DNA of 64,000 bases from Candidatus Magnetominusculus dajiuhuensis. GTDB lineage: Bacteria; Nitrospirota; Thermodesulfovibrionia; Thermodesulfovibrionales; Magnetobacteriaceae. The position numbers were made by a program, and so were the translations under genes. Every line of letters starts with the position of its first letter. Within the stretch, counting starts at the first letter, position 1. The notes beneath the pieces were generated by a model that worked only from the letters and a program-made list of their open reading frames with translations, ran no database searches and was not told the origin of the DNA. This document shows positions 1 to 8,451 of this stretch, one piece after another. The stretch spans positions 62,001-126,000 of the forward strand of contig JADFXP010000006.1 of the NCBI GenBank assembly GCA_015233465.1, given 5' to 3'.

Positions 1-1
1 T

Positions 2-247
2 AAGTCGCTTATTATCGCTAGGGTATGTCATTTTATGACATGGGGATTACTAATTGGCACAGGAGTTATCTTTCATTTAGGCGTATTTTATTATATAGGT
101 ATGGGTATTGTGACAGGACTATTAATTTATGAGCACAGTTTGGTTAAGAGTAATGATTTCTCTAAACTTAATATGGCTTTCTTTAATATGAATGGATATA
201 TCAGCGTGGTTGTGTTTGTATTTAGTGCTTTGGATATTTTTTTGTAA
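2..247 (+). CDS. UbiA-family polyprenyltransferase, C-terminal fragment
   Basis: The reading frame is open to the left edge of the window, so this is the last 81 codons of a longer gene. The visible part has two hydrophobic helices, the signature YEHSLV at about residues 43-48 and the tail FFNMNGYIS, both typical of the end of UbiA-type 4-hydroxybenzoate or futalosine-pathway (MqnP-like) prenyltransferases. These membrane enzymes attach a polyprenyl tail to an aromatic quinone precursor. The catalytic Asp-rich motifs would lie upstream, outside the window. An internal ATG at 35 is not the true start, because homology-like sequence (KSLIIARVCHF) continues upstream of it. Whether it serves menaquinone or ubiquinone synthesis cannot be decided here. 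Confidence 0.8.
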   Translation, partial: KSLIIARVCHFMTWGLLIGTGVIFHLGVFYYIGMGIVTGLLIYEHSLVKSNDFSKLNMAFFNMNGYISVVVFVFSALDIFL

Positions 248-346
248 GGCTTAATCCTATAATTTTTCTATGTTATTTAATATTTTTTTCAATAACTAAA
301 TAATTTCTTTAAAAATCATCAAAATAACTCCAAATTCAGTCTATTC

Positions 347-380
347 TGTCACAGTTTTGTCACATAGGGTGTGTTATAAT
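347..380 (+). promoter_or_regulatory. Extended -10 promoter with TGTCACA direct repeats
   Basis: TGTCACA occurs at 347-353 and again at 358-364, exactly 11 bp apart and thus on the same helix face. It is followed by an extended -10, TG-T-TATAAT, at 372-380. There is no good -35 box, which suits an activator-dependent or extended -10 promoter. It would drive the small gene starting at 456. The regulator is unknown. Confidence 0.45.
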
Positions 381-394
381 TGAGGTATATATAT

Positions 395-415
395 TTGAAC
401 CATTGATATGTTCAA
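395..415 (+). promoter_or_regulatory. Inverted repeat TTGAAC-N9-GTTCAA in the leader
   Basis: A 6-bp inverted repeat (395-400 and 410-415) lies just downstream of the predicted -10 and 40 bp before the start codon at 456. It could be an operator or a small leader hairpin. No function can be assigned. Confidence 0.3.
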
Positions 416-455
416 TTTTAATATTATCACTGAACGATCATAGGAGGCTATATTA

Positions 456-794
456 ATGGGATTGTTTAAAAAGATTTTAGACAGCATTTTTAAGAGAGAG
501 GAACAAAAATCAGAATATAAAACATATACACCGCTCAGCGAAAGTATTTTTCAAAATGTTGATATTGAAAAAGTTAAATCAGAAATAAACTATAATAAAG
601 ATTATTCCTACGATGATTGCAAAAATATATTAATTTCAAGGCTAAATAAATATAAAGAAGATGCAATCAATGAGTATCATATACAACAAAATCATTATAA
701 TGACCGTTTATTTTCTCTTGATTACTTTAGTAAACTTAATTCTTTAGACGGTGCAATAGACGAAATAAAAGGACGTTTTGTACTGCCCCCCTAA
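456..794 (+). CDS. Hypothetical protein, probably 3'-truncated by an IS end
   Basis: 112 codons preceded by a good ribosome site (AGGAGG near 442). The product is hydrophilic, rich in Lys, Glu, Tyr and Asn, and starts with MGLFKKILDSIFKR, an amphipathic basic helix. I recognise no family. The last codons (FVLPP, then TAA) lie inside the IS3-like terminal sequence that begins at 779, so the natural C-terminus was probably replaced when that element arrived. The gene has its own promoter-like region. It is probably expressed, but the protein is likely a truncated form. Confidence 0.5.
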   Translation: MGLFKKILDSIFKREEQKSEYKTYTPLSESIFQNVDIEKVKSEINYNKDYSYDDCKNILISRLNKYKEDAINEYHIQQNHYNDRLFSLDYFSKLNSLDGAIDEIKGRFVLPP

Positions 795-862
795 AAGCCA
801 ACACACATTATGCCGCGATAGGTAAAATTTTTCTTGCCATTTGGCGGCAGTCACTTAAAACA
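779..862 (+). mobile_element. IS3-family-like terminal remnant, copy A
   Basis: The sequence begins TGTACTGCCCCCCTA, then AAAG-CCAACA, and resembles a copy at 63901 in the same orientation. Shared islands continue for about 80 bp (ATTATGC-GC, GG-AAAATT-TT-TT-CCAT, GG-GGC-GT). The 5'-TG, the C-run and the AAAGTCAACA-like block resemble terminal inverted repeats of the IS3 family. No transposase frame is present here, so this is a solo end or decayed insertion. It overlaps the end of the upstream gene. Confidence 0.5.
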
Positions 863-951
863 TGATAAACAATTTCCATTCAGAACACTTTTGAGACAGG
901 TACTGATTAATTTAGACAATAGGAGAAATTAATTAGTATTTTTGTTCCTTA

Positions 952-1923
952 TTATAAGCTGTTATTCGGTTCGTTGTTAGTAGGGGGAATAGTTGGGGGC
1001 TGGGTATTTAAGCTGCTGTTAAGAAGCGAACTTATGTCTGATTTAATCCCTGAGCGTAAAAGTCCAAGGGCTTCATTTGCCGATCTATTTAAACTTACCT
1101 TTTGAAACGCAACAACTGTACCAATTATCTCTTTATTGGTTTTAACAGGGGAGATAGAACCATAAACAAGTATCTTGTTTTTATCTGGAAGACTTAATTC
1201 TGCATAACTATCAATACCAAAATTTATAATCGTTTTTGTAATAAACCCATGTTCAATCAACGGCGTAGTCGTTGCTGAAGGTTCTCCAAGTCCGCCGATT
1301 TCTTCAAATGCAGAGTCGTCATCTTCAGTTTCAGGGCTGCCTTTCTGTCCCTCTGGAGTCGTATTGCTTACGGAAACATCAAATACTTCGCTTAATGGTT
1401 TCCCAATGGCATCAGATTTTTCCCAGCCTGTGATTTTTATTGCAACTGGATTTATTAATATAACATTGCCAGTGCTGCCTGTTATGATTATGCCAATGCC
1501 AATGCTGTTGAAAATAGTTAGCAGCATGGTCTTGACAGAGGCTAATTTTTTATCTATATGAGACTTATAAAGAGCCATTTTAATTGTAGATTTTAGGTCT
1601 TTTTCCTTTATTGGTTTAAGGAGATACCCGTAAGGCTCTGTTATCTGCGCCCGCTCTATTATCTCAGTATCTTCGTAGGCAGAGATATATATGACAGGAA
1701 TAGAAAATTTTTCTTTGATTTTATGAGTTGTTTCAATACCGTCCATATCTCCTTTTATATTTATATCCATCAAGATTAGATCTGGCTCTATTTCTTTAAT
1801 TCGCTCAATAGCCCTTTTGCCTGATGATTCAATGCCAACAACTGTGAAGTCTAATTTCTCCAGCATAATCTGCATACTTTCAGCAATCAGAAATTCATCC
1901 TCAACAATTAATATCTTTGCCAT
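952..1923 (-). CDS. Response regulator with receiver and PAS domains
   Basis: Residues 1-120 are a CheY-like receiver with acidic pocket E8/D9, phosphoacceptor D53 and the conserved Lys K103 (LLKPIK). Residues about 125-275 form a PAS-like domain; there is no DNA-binding domain. Such receiver-PAS proteins usually act by protein contact. The PAS region is interrupted at about 185-220 by a low-complexity stretch rich in Thr, Glu, Gly and Asp, and the last 25 residues are a Pro/Asn/Ser tail; both look like late additions. The gene starts 3 bp after the histidine kinase stop on the same strand, so the two are probably cotranscribed and cognate. Phosphate sensing is a guess from the pst genes upstream. 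Confidence 0.85.
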   Translation of the reverse strand: MAKILIVEDEFLIAESMQIMLEKLDFTVVGIESSGKRAIERIKEIEPDLILMDINIKGDMDGIETTHKIKEKFSIPVIYISAYEDTEIIERAQITEPYGYLLKPIKEKDLKSTIKMALYKSHIDKKLASVKTMLLTIFNSIGIGIIITGSTGNVILINPVAIKITGWEKSDAIGKPLSEVFDVSVSNTTPEGQKGSPETEDDDSAFEEIGGLGEPSATTTPLIEHGFITKTIINFGIDSYAELSLPDKNKILVYGSISPVKTNKEIIGTVVAFQKVSLNRSANEALGLLRSGIKSDISSLLNSSLNTQPPTIPPTNNEPNNSL

Positions 1924-1926
1924 AAA

Positions 1927-4176
1927 TCAAACCCTTTCTTTATATTGAAGTTCTCTAAATGTTATCATATAAACTACACCTTTATTATTAACAATTTCAC
2001 ATAAACCGTCAAGTTGTCTTTTTGCTAAATTATTTATCAGAGAAAGCCCCAGAGATTTTGTCTTAGTAAAATCAATGTCTTTTGGTAATCCAATACCATT
2101 ATCACCTATTATAAGTGATAAATTATTATCTTCTTTACAATAGAAATTAATAATAATCTCTCCCTTTCTATTATCTGGAAAGGCATATTTAAGCGAGTTT
2201 GTGATTATCTCATTGATAATCAAACCGCAGGGAATTGCTGTTTCAATATTTAAAAGTATTTCATCTGAGGTTACTTTTAATGTAATATTTGTAGCATTTA
2301 TATAATAAGTTGCAAATAAATTGTTTGCAAGGTCTTTAATATATTCAGCAAAATTAATCTTTGACAAGCTGGTTGATTGATACAACTTTTCATGAATCAG
2401 AGCCATTGAGGAAATTCGATTTTGACTGTCTTTAAACTTGGCAAGGATATTATTGTCCTCAATGTATCTTGACTGACTTTCAAGCAGGCTTGAGACTATC
2501 TGAAGATTATTTTTTACTCGATGATGTATTTCTCTTAGCAGCACCTCTTTTTCTCTTAGGGAGTCCTTAATTTTAACATTTGCGTTCATCAGTTCGGATG
2601 TTCGGTCAGCTACCATTTTCTCAAGGCTGTCACGGTATTTTAATAATTCTCTTTCCAAACGGTTTTTCTCTGTAATATCTCGCAGAATGCCGACAAACCC
2701 GATAAAATTATAATCTATATCCTTTAAACTTGTGATAGAAATAGCTGCAATAAAAGGTTCTCCGTTTTTACGTTTATGGGTTATTTCGCCATAAAATTCG
2801 CCTTTTTCTGCTAATACCTGAAAGACATTATTTCCTGCTTGTTCATCATAAACCAACATTAATGGCGTTTTCCCTAAGACCTCTTCTAACTGATACCCAA
2901 ATACATTTTGTGCAGCCAGATTAAATTCAGTGATTTTTCTCTCTGTATCTACTGCAATAATCATATCCATTGAACTGTTTATAATACCTTGAGAATATTT
3001 CTGAGCCTTATTTAATTGTTCCTCAACAATCTTACGTAGAGATATATCCTGAGCAACGCATATTATATACTGAACATTGCGTTTATCATCAAGTATTACT
3101 GAACTTGAGAAAAGCACAGAAATCTTTTTTCCATCTTTTGTAATATATGACCTTTCTACATTATTTAATCTCTCTTTTTTTATTAAATACCTTATCCATG
3201 CAGCAGTTGATAATAGATCTTTAATATCAATGACTAAGTCAAACTTCATCCCTATCAGTTCGCTGCATTGATAGCCTAAGGTAGAGCAGGTATTTGGATT
3301 TACTGTTTGAATAATGCCTTGAGGCGAGATGATAATCAACATGCTGTTCATACTATTAAATATAGAATCTACATAATTGCGGGATACAGTTGTCTTTTGT
3401 AAATCTTCGGTCATCTTGTTAAATGAAGCTGCAAGCTGTCCTATTTCATCCTTTGTTTCAATCTCAACTCTGGTATAAAGATTGCCTTTGCTTATTTCTA
3501 TAGTTGAGTCTCTTAATTTGATTAGAGACCTTGAAATCTTGCGGGATATGATTATACCGATAATAAGGGCAAATAACACTGAAGCAACTGTTATGATATT
3601 AGATATTAGAATTCGCAGTGAAATAGCCTTGTCTATTCCTTCTACTTTTTGATGGCCAGACATAACTTCAAATTCATTTAAGTCCTTTATTATTGTCTCG
3701 CCTTTGATATGTAATTTTAAGAGTTCTTTTAACTTTTGTTTTTTTACCTTCTCTGAAATCTTTCTATTATTAAGGATTTTTATTTCATTAATGGTAGAGT
3801 TTAAACTCTTTTTATATTCACTAAATCTTTCTATAAAACCCTTCATTTTTATTGAATTAGGGTCATTTGATGACTTTGCCGTTTCATAAGCCTCTTGATA
3901 TAAAGAAAATGCTATAGTTAGATTGTTTAAAAGGGACTCCACTACCTTATCGTCATTTTCTTTTGGATTAATTAAAAATCTTGTGAGATGAATATTTAGA
4001 TTCAGCATATTAGAATCTATGAGATTTCCTGCTTCTATGGTCTTCATAGAGGTTTTTTGGAGATAATCAAAACCACCTTTGAATTTCTTAATTGTATCAA
4101 TCCCAACAGTACCGACCACAAATGTTAATAATGATACACTTAAGAATCCGTAAATTAATTTTTGACTTACTTTCAT
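1927..4176 (-). CDS. Membrane histidine kinase: HAMP, two PAS, HisKA_2, HATPase
   Basis: Order of parts: TM1 at about 8-28, a helical periplasmic sensor to about 185, TM2 at about 188-210, HAMP to about 262, PAS1 at about 270-385, PAS2 at about 395-510, a short coiled coil, then a HisKA_2-type phosphoacceptor (EIHHRVKNNLQ, His near 550) and HATPase with N box NEIITNSLKYA and G box DNGIGLP. The HHRVKNN signature separates it from the PhoR-type HisKA kinases usually found beside pst genes. It lies downstream of the pst-phoU genes on the same strand, with a 42-bp gap to the preceding gene, and directly before its response regulator. The helical sensor resembles those of chemoreceptor-like kinases; the ligand is unknown. 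Confidence 0.9.
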   Translation of the reverse strand: MKVSQKLIYGFLSVSLLTFVVGTVGIDTIKKFKGGFDYLQKTSMKTIEAGNLIDSNMLNLNIHLTRFLINPKENDDKVVESLLNNLTIAFSLYQEAYETAKSSNDPNSIKMKGFIERFSEYKKSLNSTINEIKILNNRKISEKVKKQKLKELLKLHIKGETIIKDLNEFEVMSGHQKVEGIDKAISLRILISNIITVASVLFALIIGIIISRKISRSLIKLRDSTIEISKGNLYTRVEIETKDEIGQLAASFNKMTEDLQKTTVSRNYVDSIFNSMNSMLIIISPQGIIQTVNPNTCSTLGYQCSELIGMKFDLVIDIKDLLSTAAWIRYLIKKERLNNVERSYITKDGKKISVLFSSSVILDDKRNVQYIICVAQDISLRKIVEEQLNKAQKYSQGIINSSMDMIIAVDTERKITEFNLAAQNVFGYQLEEVLGKTPLMLVYDEQAGNNVFQVLAEKGEFYGEITHKRKNGEPFIAAISITSLKDIDYNFIGFVGILRDITEKNRLERELLKYRDSLEKMVADRTSELMNANVKIKDSLREKEVLLREIHHRVKNNLQIVSSLLESQSRYIEDNNILAKFKDSQNRISSMALIHEKLYQSTSLSKINFAEYIKDLANNLFATYYINATNITLKVTSDEILLNIETAIPCGLIINEIITNSLKYAFPDNRKGEIIINFYCKEDNNLSLIIGDNGIGLPKDIDFTKTKSLGLSLINNLAKRQLDGLCEIVNNKGVVYMITFRELQYKERV

Positions 4177-4218
4177 AAATATTATAACCCTTCCCCTTAG
4201 TTAAAAATATTATTTATA

Positions 4219-4968
4219 TTATACACTATGTTGTAATTTTGTATCCAATTCAGATATAACGCAATAATATTCATCAAATATCTGTTCCACTGCATCTTTA
4301 TTAATCTTGCCATATTTAGTGTTTAAATCATATATAGTCTTAAATATCCCTGCATTAATCCTTGCAGCATCAGGAAGTGTTATAATTACCTCTTTATGAC
4401 TAATCGGAGGGGTTAAGCCGGTTAATTTTATCAATCCCCTAAATATTGGTATATCGCTCTTAAATGTCTTATTTATTTTATTTGCAGTCTTAATCTTATC
4501 TCCGCCGCAAGCAATGTAGTCATTTAACAGTCTGTTTAAAATCCCTCTGGTCTCCAGTCTGCACTGTGTCATAAGGGTTTGATGACATATAGTTAGATTT
4601 TCTAAGAGATCCTCGCCGTAAATTGCATGATGGACTATACTGTGATTTAAAAATCTAAGTGGAAAGATATCTATATAATTTTCAAATTCATCTATTGGCA
4701 TCACAAGCGGAGGTATTAGCGGTTTTTTCATGTATCTTAACGCTACCTTTGCAGCTACTTCATTAAATAAATTATCTTGTTTTTTAAGTATTACAATACT
4801 CTCGATCTTGTATTTAATCGGCTTCTCTAAGGCATCACATGAAAGCCCCTCTCCAGTGATATAAATAGAATGGACATTATAATTATAAATATCCATTAGT
4901 TCATTATAAAAACTCTCGACCTTCTTTTTAGCATAACGCGGGAGTTTAGATGTATTTAGAATTATCAT
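4219..4968 (-). CDS. Uncharacterised protein coupled to phoU
   Basis: 249 residues, start overlapping the phoU stop by 4 bp, so translation is probably coupled. The N-terminal half has an alternating strand/helix pattern with VHSIYITGEGLSCDAL followed by a strand IESIVILKK, which resembles a degenerate nucleotidyltransferase fold (GS...D motif) in which the usual catalytic Asp pair is not convincing. The C-terminal half is mostly helical. There is no signal peptide or membrane segment. Its place inside a pst-phoU-kinase run suggests a role in phosphate physiology, but this is inference only; I do not recognise a named family. Confidence 0.65.
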   Translation of the reverse strand: MIILNTSKLPRYAKKKVESFYNELMDIYNYNVHSIYITGEGLSCDALEKPIKYKIESIVILKKQDNLFNEVAAKVALRYMKKPLIPPLVMPIDEFENYIDIFPLRFLNHSIVHHAIYGEDLLENLTICHQTLMTQCRLETRGILNRLLNDYIACGGDKIKTANKINKTFKSDIPIFRGLIKLTGLTPPISHKEVIITLPDAARINAGIFKTIYDLNTKYGKINKDAVEQIFDEYYCVISELDTKLQHSV

Positions 4969-5672
4969 AATTTCTTAAAATCTGCACCTGTTTCTTTGAT
5001 TGATTTTATCTTATCAAGCGCTATATGTCTAATAATACGTCCTTCAACCATATATATTACCATTTCAGCAAGATTGGTGGCATGGTCACCAATACGTTCT
5101 AAATATTTTGAAACATAACTTATTCTCGCCCCGCTATAGATATTATCAGAACTCTTGCTCATTTCTCTCATTAATTCATCTATTACCTTATCATCCAGTT
5201 TATCCACAGCCTCATCCCTTGTTATAACATCCATTGCCAGAAGTTTATCTTCATTGACAAATGAGGCAATTGCATCTCGTAGCATAGATTGAACTATCTC
5301 GCTCATCTGTAAGAGATCAACACTTACAATTGGATCAATCTGATGCTTATCAGCAATATCAATATCCCGCTCAGCAATATTTACTGCATTATCGGCAATA
5401 CGCTCAAGGTCTGTTGCCATTTTCATAGCAGTAGTAATGAATCTTAAATCCTTACCAATAGGCTGTTTTAAGGCAATCAGTTTGATGCAGTCCTCATCAA
5501 TCCTGATGTCATATGAATTTACAAGATGATCGCTTCTTATGACCTTTCTTGCCAGTTCAATATCATTATTTAATAATGAATGTACCGCATCCTTAATAAA
5601 GCTCTCAACAAGAGTAGCCATCTCAAGGACCGAATCCTTTAAAGCTTTTATTTCATGATCTTTTACAGACAT
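4965..5672 (-). CDS. phoU: Phosphate uptake regulator PhoU
   Basis: 235 residues, a full-length PhoU with two three-helix-bundle repeats. Metal-binding motifs of the E/DxxxD type are visible: DLERIADNAVNIAE near 88-101 and YLERIGDHATNLAE near 190-203, one in each repeat. PhoU binds PstB and restrains transport and Pho signalling in the cytoplasm. The gene overlaps pstB by 1 bp and the next gene by 4 bp, so it belongs to the pst operon. The kinase encoded downstream is not PhoR-like, so how PhoU connects to signalling here is open. Confidence 0.95.
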   Translation of the reverse strand: MSVKDHEIKALKDSVLEMATLVESFIKDAVHSLLNNDIELARKVIRSDHLVNSYDIRIDEDCIKLIALKQPIGKDLRFITTAMKMATDLERIADNAVNIAERDIDIADKHQIDPIVSVDLLQMSEIVQSMLRDAIASFVNEDKLLAMDVITRDEAVDKLDDKVIDELMREMSKSSDNIYSGARISYVSKYLERIGDHATNLAEMVIYMVEGRIIRHIALDKIKSIKETGADFKKL

Positions 5673-6436
5673 TATCCAAACCTCCCAGTGATATAGTCTT
5701 GAGTTAATTTTTTCTCAGGATTGGTAAACATCTTTTCAGTTGTGTCAAATTCTATCAGATCGCCAAGCATCATAAACCCAGTCCAATCGGAGATTCGCGC
5801 TGCCTGCTGCATGTTATGGGTTACAATGATTATAGTTATATTTTCTTTAAGAGTAACAGCCAGTTCCTCTATCTTTGCAGTAGAGATTGGATCAAGGGCG
5901 GAAGTCGGCTCATCAAACAGCAATACCTCTGGATCAACGGCAAGTGCACGTGCTATTACAAGCCTCTGCTGCTGTCCTCCTGAAAGGTCATATGCGCTCG
6001 CATTAAGTTTATCCTCTACCTCATCCCAAAGCGCAGCCTCTATCAATGCGGTTTTTACAAATTGGTACATCTCATCTCTGTCCTTTATCCCTCGAAGTTT
6101 TAATCCATATGCAACATTATCAAATATACTCATTGGAAATGGGGTAGGCTTTTGAAATACCATCCCAATTCTACTCCTAAGTTCAATCATATCTATATCT
6201 TTTGAAAGTATGTTTTTGCCCCTAAAAAAAATCTCACCCTTATAGACATTCTTAGGATACAGATCGTGCATTCTATTAAAACACCTAAGTAATGTAGTCT
6301 TGCCACAGCCAGAAGGCCCTATTAAAGCAGTAACCTTGTTTTGAAATATAGGGAGATTAATATTTTTTAGGGCTTGAATGGTATTTTGATAATAAAAATC
6401 AAGTCCTTTTACTTCAAGTTCTAATAGATCAGACAT
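5672..6436 (-). CDS. pstB: Phosphate ABC transporter ATP-binding protein PstB
   Basis: 254 residues from the chosen start. Walker [10 protein letters not shown], signature LSGGQQQRL, Walker [13 protein letters not shown] and the H-loop THNM are all present, and the spacing is that of PstB rather than a generic ABC protein (FNRMHDLYP after Walker A). A longer frame runs 30 codons upstream into pstA but encodes a Tyr/Asn-rich non-homologous leader. The ATG at 6436, 2 bp after the pstA stop, with GAGGAGG about 14 nt upstream, gives the usual family length and is preferred. It energises phosphate import through PstC and PstA. Confidence 0.95.
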   Translation of the reverse strand: MSDLLELEVKGLDFYYQNTIQALKNINLPIFQNKVTALIGPSGCGKTTLLRCFNRMHDLYPKNVYKGEIFFRGKNILSKDIDMIELRSRIGMVFQKPTPFPMSIFDNVAYGLKLRGIKDRDEMYQFVKTALIEAALWDEVEDKLNASAYDLSGGQQQRLVIARALAVDPEVLLFDEPTSALDPISTAKIEELAVTLKENITIIIVTHNMQQAARISDWTGFMMLGDLIEFDTTEKMFTNPEKKLTQDYITGRFG

Positions 6437-6438
6437 AT

Positions 6439-7281
6439 CTACTTGCCATACCTCCTCTTGACTATAAACCTGCCCAAGATAGTTATTAATAATATTGTAA
6501 TAGTAATAATCAATGATGCTGCCCATGCCTGTTTATGCCATATCTCATAAGGCCCCATTGCATATTGAAATACAGACACTGTTAGAGAAGATATAGGCTG
6601 ATTCATATTTACAGAAAAAAATGTATTATTAAATGAGGTGAATAATAAAGGCGCAGTCTCGCCAGCTACCCTTGCAACAGAGAGAAGTATGCCTGTAAGA
6701 ATTCCTGTTGCAGCTCCGCGATAGACGACTTGAAATATTACCTTATAATAAGGAGCGCCAAGGGCAAATGCAGCCTCTCTCAAAGTCCATGAGACAAGAT
6801 TTAACATATTTTCAGTGGTTCTAATGACAACTGGAAGCATGATTATGGCAAGCGTTAGAGCGCCAGCCCAACCGCTGAAATGCCCCATTGGTTTGACCAT
6901 AATAGCATACACAAATGTACCAATTACTATAGAAGGAACGCTGACCATAATATCAGAGGCAATGCTGATTATCTGTGAGATTAAGGTTCCTCTTGCATAT
7001 TCTGCTAAAAATGTAGCCCCCAATATTCCAAGAGGCACGCCCACAATAATCCCAACCAGAGTAATCAATAATTGGCCAATAAAGGCATTTCGCAGTCCTC
7101 CTTGATCTACGCCCGGAGGGGCAGGGTCATGAATAAATAGATCAAGATTAATTGCTGAAAATCCATGTATTATTACATCCCCAAGTATAAATACAAGCCA
7201 AAATAAGCCTAACAGCGCAGTGAATGAACTTATCACAAGGGCTATAATATTATTAATCTTTCTTATCTTTGAATTATTCAT
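6439..7281 (-). CDS. pstA: Phosphate ABC transporter permease PstA
   Basis: 280 residues with about six membrane helices and the permease cytoplasmic-loop motif [18 protein letters not shown] with the downstream Gly, which docks on PstB. It partners PstC in the inner-membrane channel for inorganic phosphate. Its start overlaps the pstC end by 8 bp, and pstB starts 2 bp after its stop. The length and motif order are normal for the family. Confidence 0.95.
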   Translation of the reverse strand: MNNSKIRKINNIIALVISSFTALLGLFWLVFILGDVIIHGFSAINLDLFIHDPAPPGVDQGGLRNAFIGQLLITLVGIIVGVPLGILGATFLAEYARGTLISQIISIASDIMVSVPSIVIGTFVYAIMVKPMGHFSGWAGALTLAIIMLPVVIRTTENMLNLVSWTLREAAFALGAPYYKVIFQVVYRGAATGILTGILLSVARVAGETAPLLFTSFNNTFFSVNMNQPISSLTVSVFQYAMGPYEIWHKQAWAASLIITITILLITILGRFIVKRRYGK

Positions 7282-8230
7282 GTCTTGACTTTACTAAAAA
7301 ATATTTTGCAATAGCAAGGATAACAAAACTCATTACAAAAAGTATCAAGGCTAGATAAAAAAGCGATGAGAGATAAATATCTGAATTAGCCTCAGTAAAT
7401 TCGTTTGCTAACGTTACTGTAATAGTAGCAGCAGCATTAAATAAAGATGCGGTAATCTGATGATTATTCCCAAGCACAAAAGCTACTGCCATTGTCTCGC
7501 CAAGCGCGCGTCCAAGTGAAAGAATGATCCCGCCAAATACTCCTCGTTTGGAAAATGGAATTACAACATCTCTAATAACCTCCCACTGAGTTGCTCCCAT
7601 TGCATAAGCAGATTCCTTTACGATAGAAGGTGTAAGGTTAAATGCGTCACGGGAAACACTTGCAGTAAAAGGCAGTATCATAATACTTAAAATAATGCTT
7701 GCAGTAAAAAGGTCTATGCCTAAGGTTGCCCCAGAAAATACAGCTCCTATTATAGGAATCCTGCCTAATGTTGCGGCAATAGCAGGTTCAATATAATCGG
7801 ACATTATTGGGGCAAGCGTGAATAATCCCCACATTCCAAATATTATACTTGGAATTGCAGCAAGCAGTTCTATTGCTGAGCCGATTATTCCTTTTAGTTT
7901 ATTAGGGGCGATTTCAGTGACAAATATTGCTATTCCAATTGCTGAGGGAACTGCAATCAACATTGCAAACCCTGTAGTAATAAGCGTCCCATATATTGAG
8001 GCAGCAGCTCCGAATATCTTTTTAACAGGATCCCATTCTGTTGAAAAGATAAATCCAAAAATGCCGAAACTTTTAATTGAAAGCCATGACTGCGATATAA
8101 GTGTAAATAATATCCCTGCTATTATAAATAACACAAGACTTGAGGCTATAGCTGTAATAGTAGCGAATATTGCATCTATACCTAATATTGATTCAATCGG
8201 GTCTTTTTTTGAGTTTTTTCTTTTTTCCAT
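7274..8230 (-). CDS. pstC: Phosphate ABC transporter permease PstC
   Basis: 318 residues with about six transmembrane helices, the PstC loop ESAYAMGATQWEVIRDVVIPF, and the extra periplasmic region between helices 1 and 2 (STEWDPVKKIFGAAASIYGT) seen in PstC proteins. It is the first gene of the minus-strand operon; no pstS binding-protein gene lies on either side, so the periplasmic phosphate binder must be encoded elsewhere. On the minus strand, about 20-40 bases before the ATG, GTAAAT occurs twice 11 bp apart, a spacing like a Pho box, although the sequence match is weak. Confidence 0.95.
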   Translation of the reverse strand: MEKRKNSKKDPIESILGIDAIFATITAIASSLVLFIIAGILFTLISQSWLSIKSFGIFGFIFSTEWDPVKKIFGAAASIYGTLITTGFAMLIAVPSAIGIAIFVTEIAPNKLKGIIGSAIELLAAIPSIIFGMWGLFTLAPIMSDYIEPAIAATLGRIPIIGAVFSGATLGIDLFTASIILSIMILPFTASVSRDAFNLTPSIVKESAYAMGATQWEVIRDVVIPFSKRGVFGGIILSLGRALGETMAVAFVLGNNHQITASLFNAAATITVTLANEFTEANSDIYLSSLFYLALILFVMSFVILAIAKYFLVKSRHE

Positions 8231-8330
8231 TGAATAATATTTACCTTTTATTTACAAGTTTTTTATTATAATATAATTGATTCAGATTATCCTAAAGTAT
8301 TTTAATAAATATTACGATATTAATTTTACG

Positions 8331-8359
8331 TTGACTATATATTTTAATAAGTTTAATAT
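8331..8359 (+). promoter_or_regulatory. Sigma70-like promoter for cheW-CZB gene
   Basis: TTGACT at 8331-8336, a 17-bp spacer and TAATAT at 8354-8359 (4 of 6 for the -10). It points toward the gene at 8452 and would give a leader of about 85 nt. Moderate match only. Confidence 0.35.
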
Positions 8360-8451
8360 ATATTTTTATAACATGCGGGTTTGTGGATACAATCCCCAAT
8401 AAACAATTTAATCACTGCTAAAAAATTTCGAATGTATAAAGAGGAGGCATC

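Noticed and set aside
5721-6155. 144-codon plus-strand frame opposite pstB
   Set aside because: It is antisense to conserved pstB motifs and has no independent coding signal.
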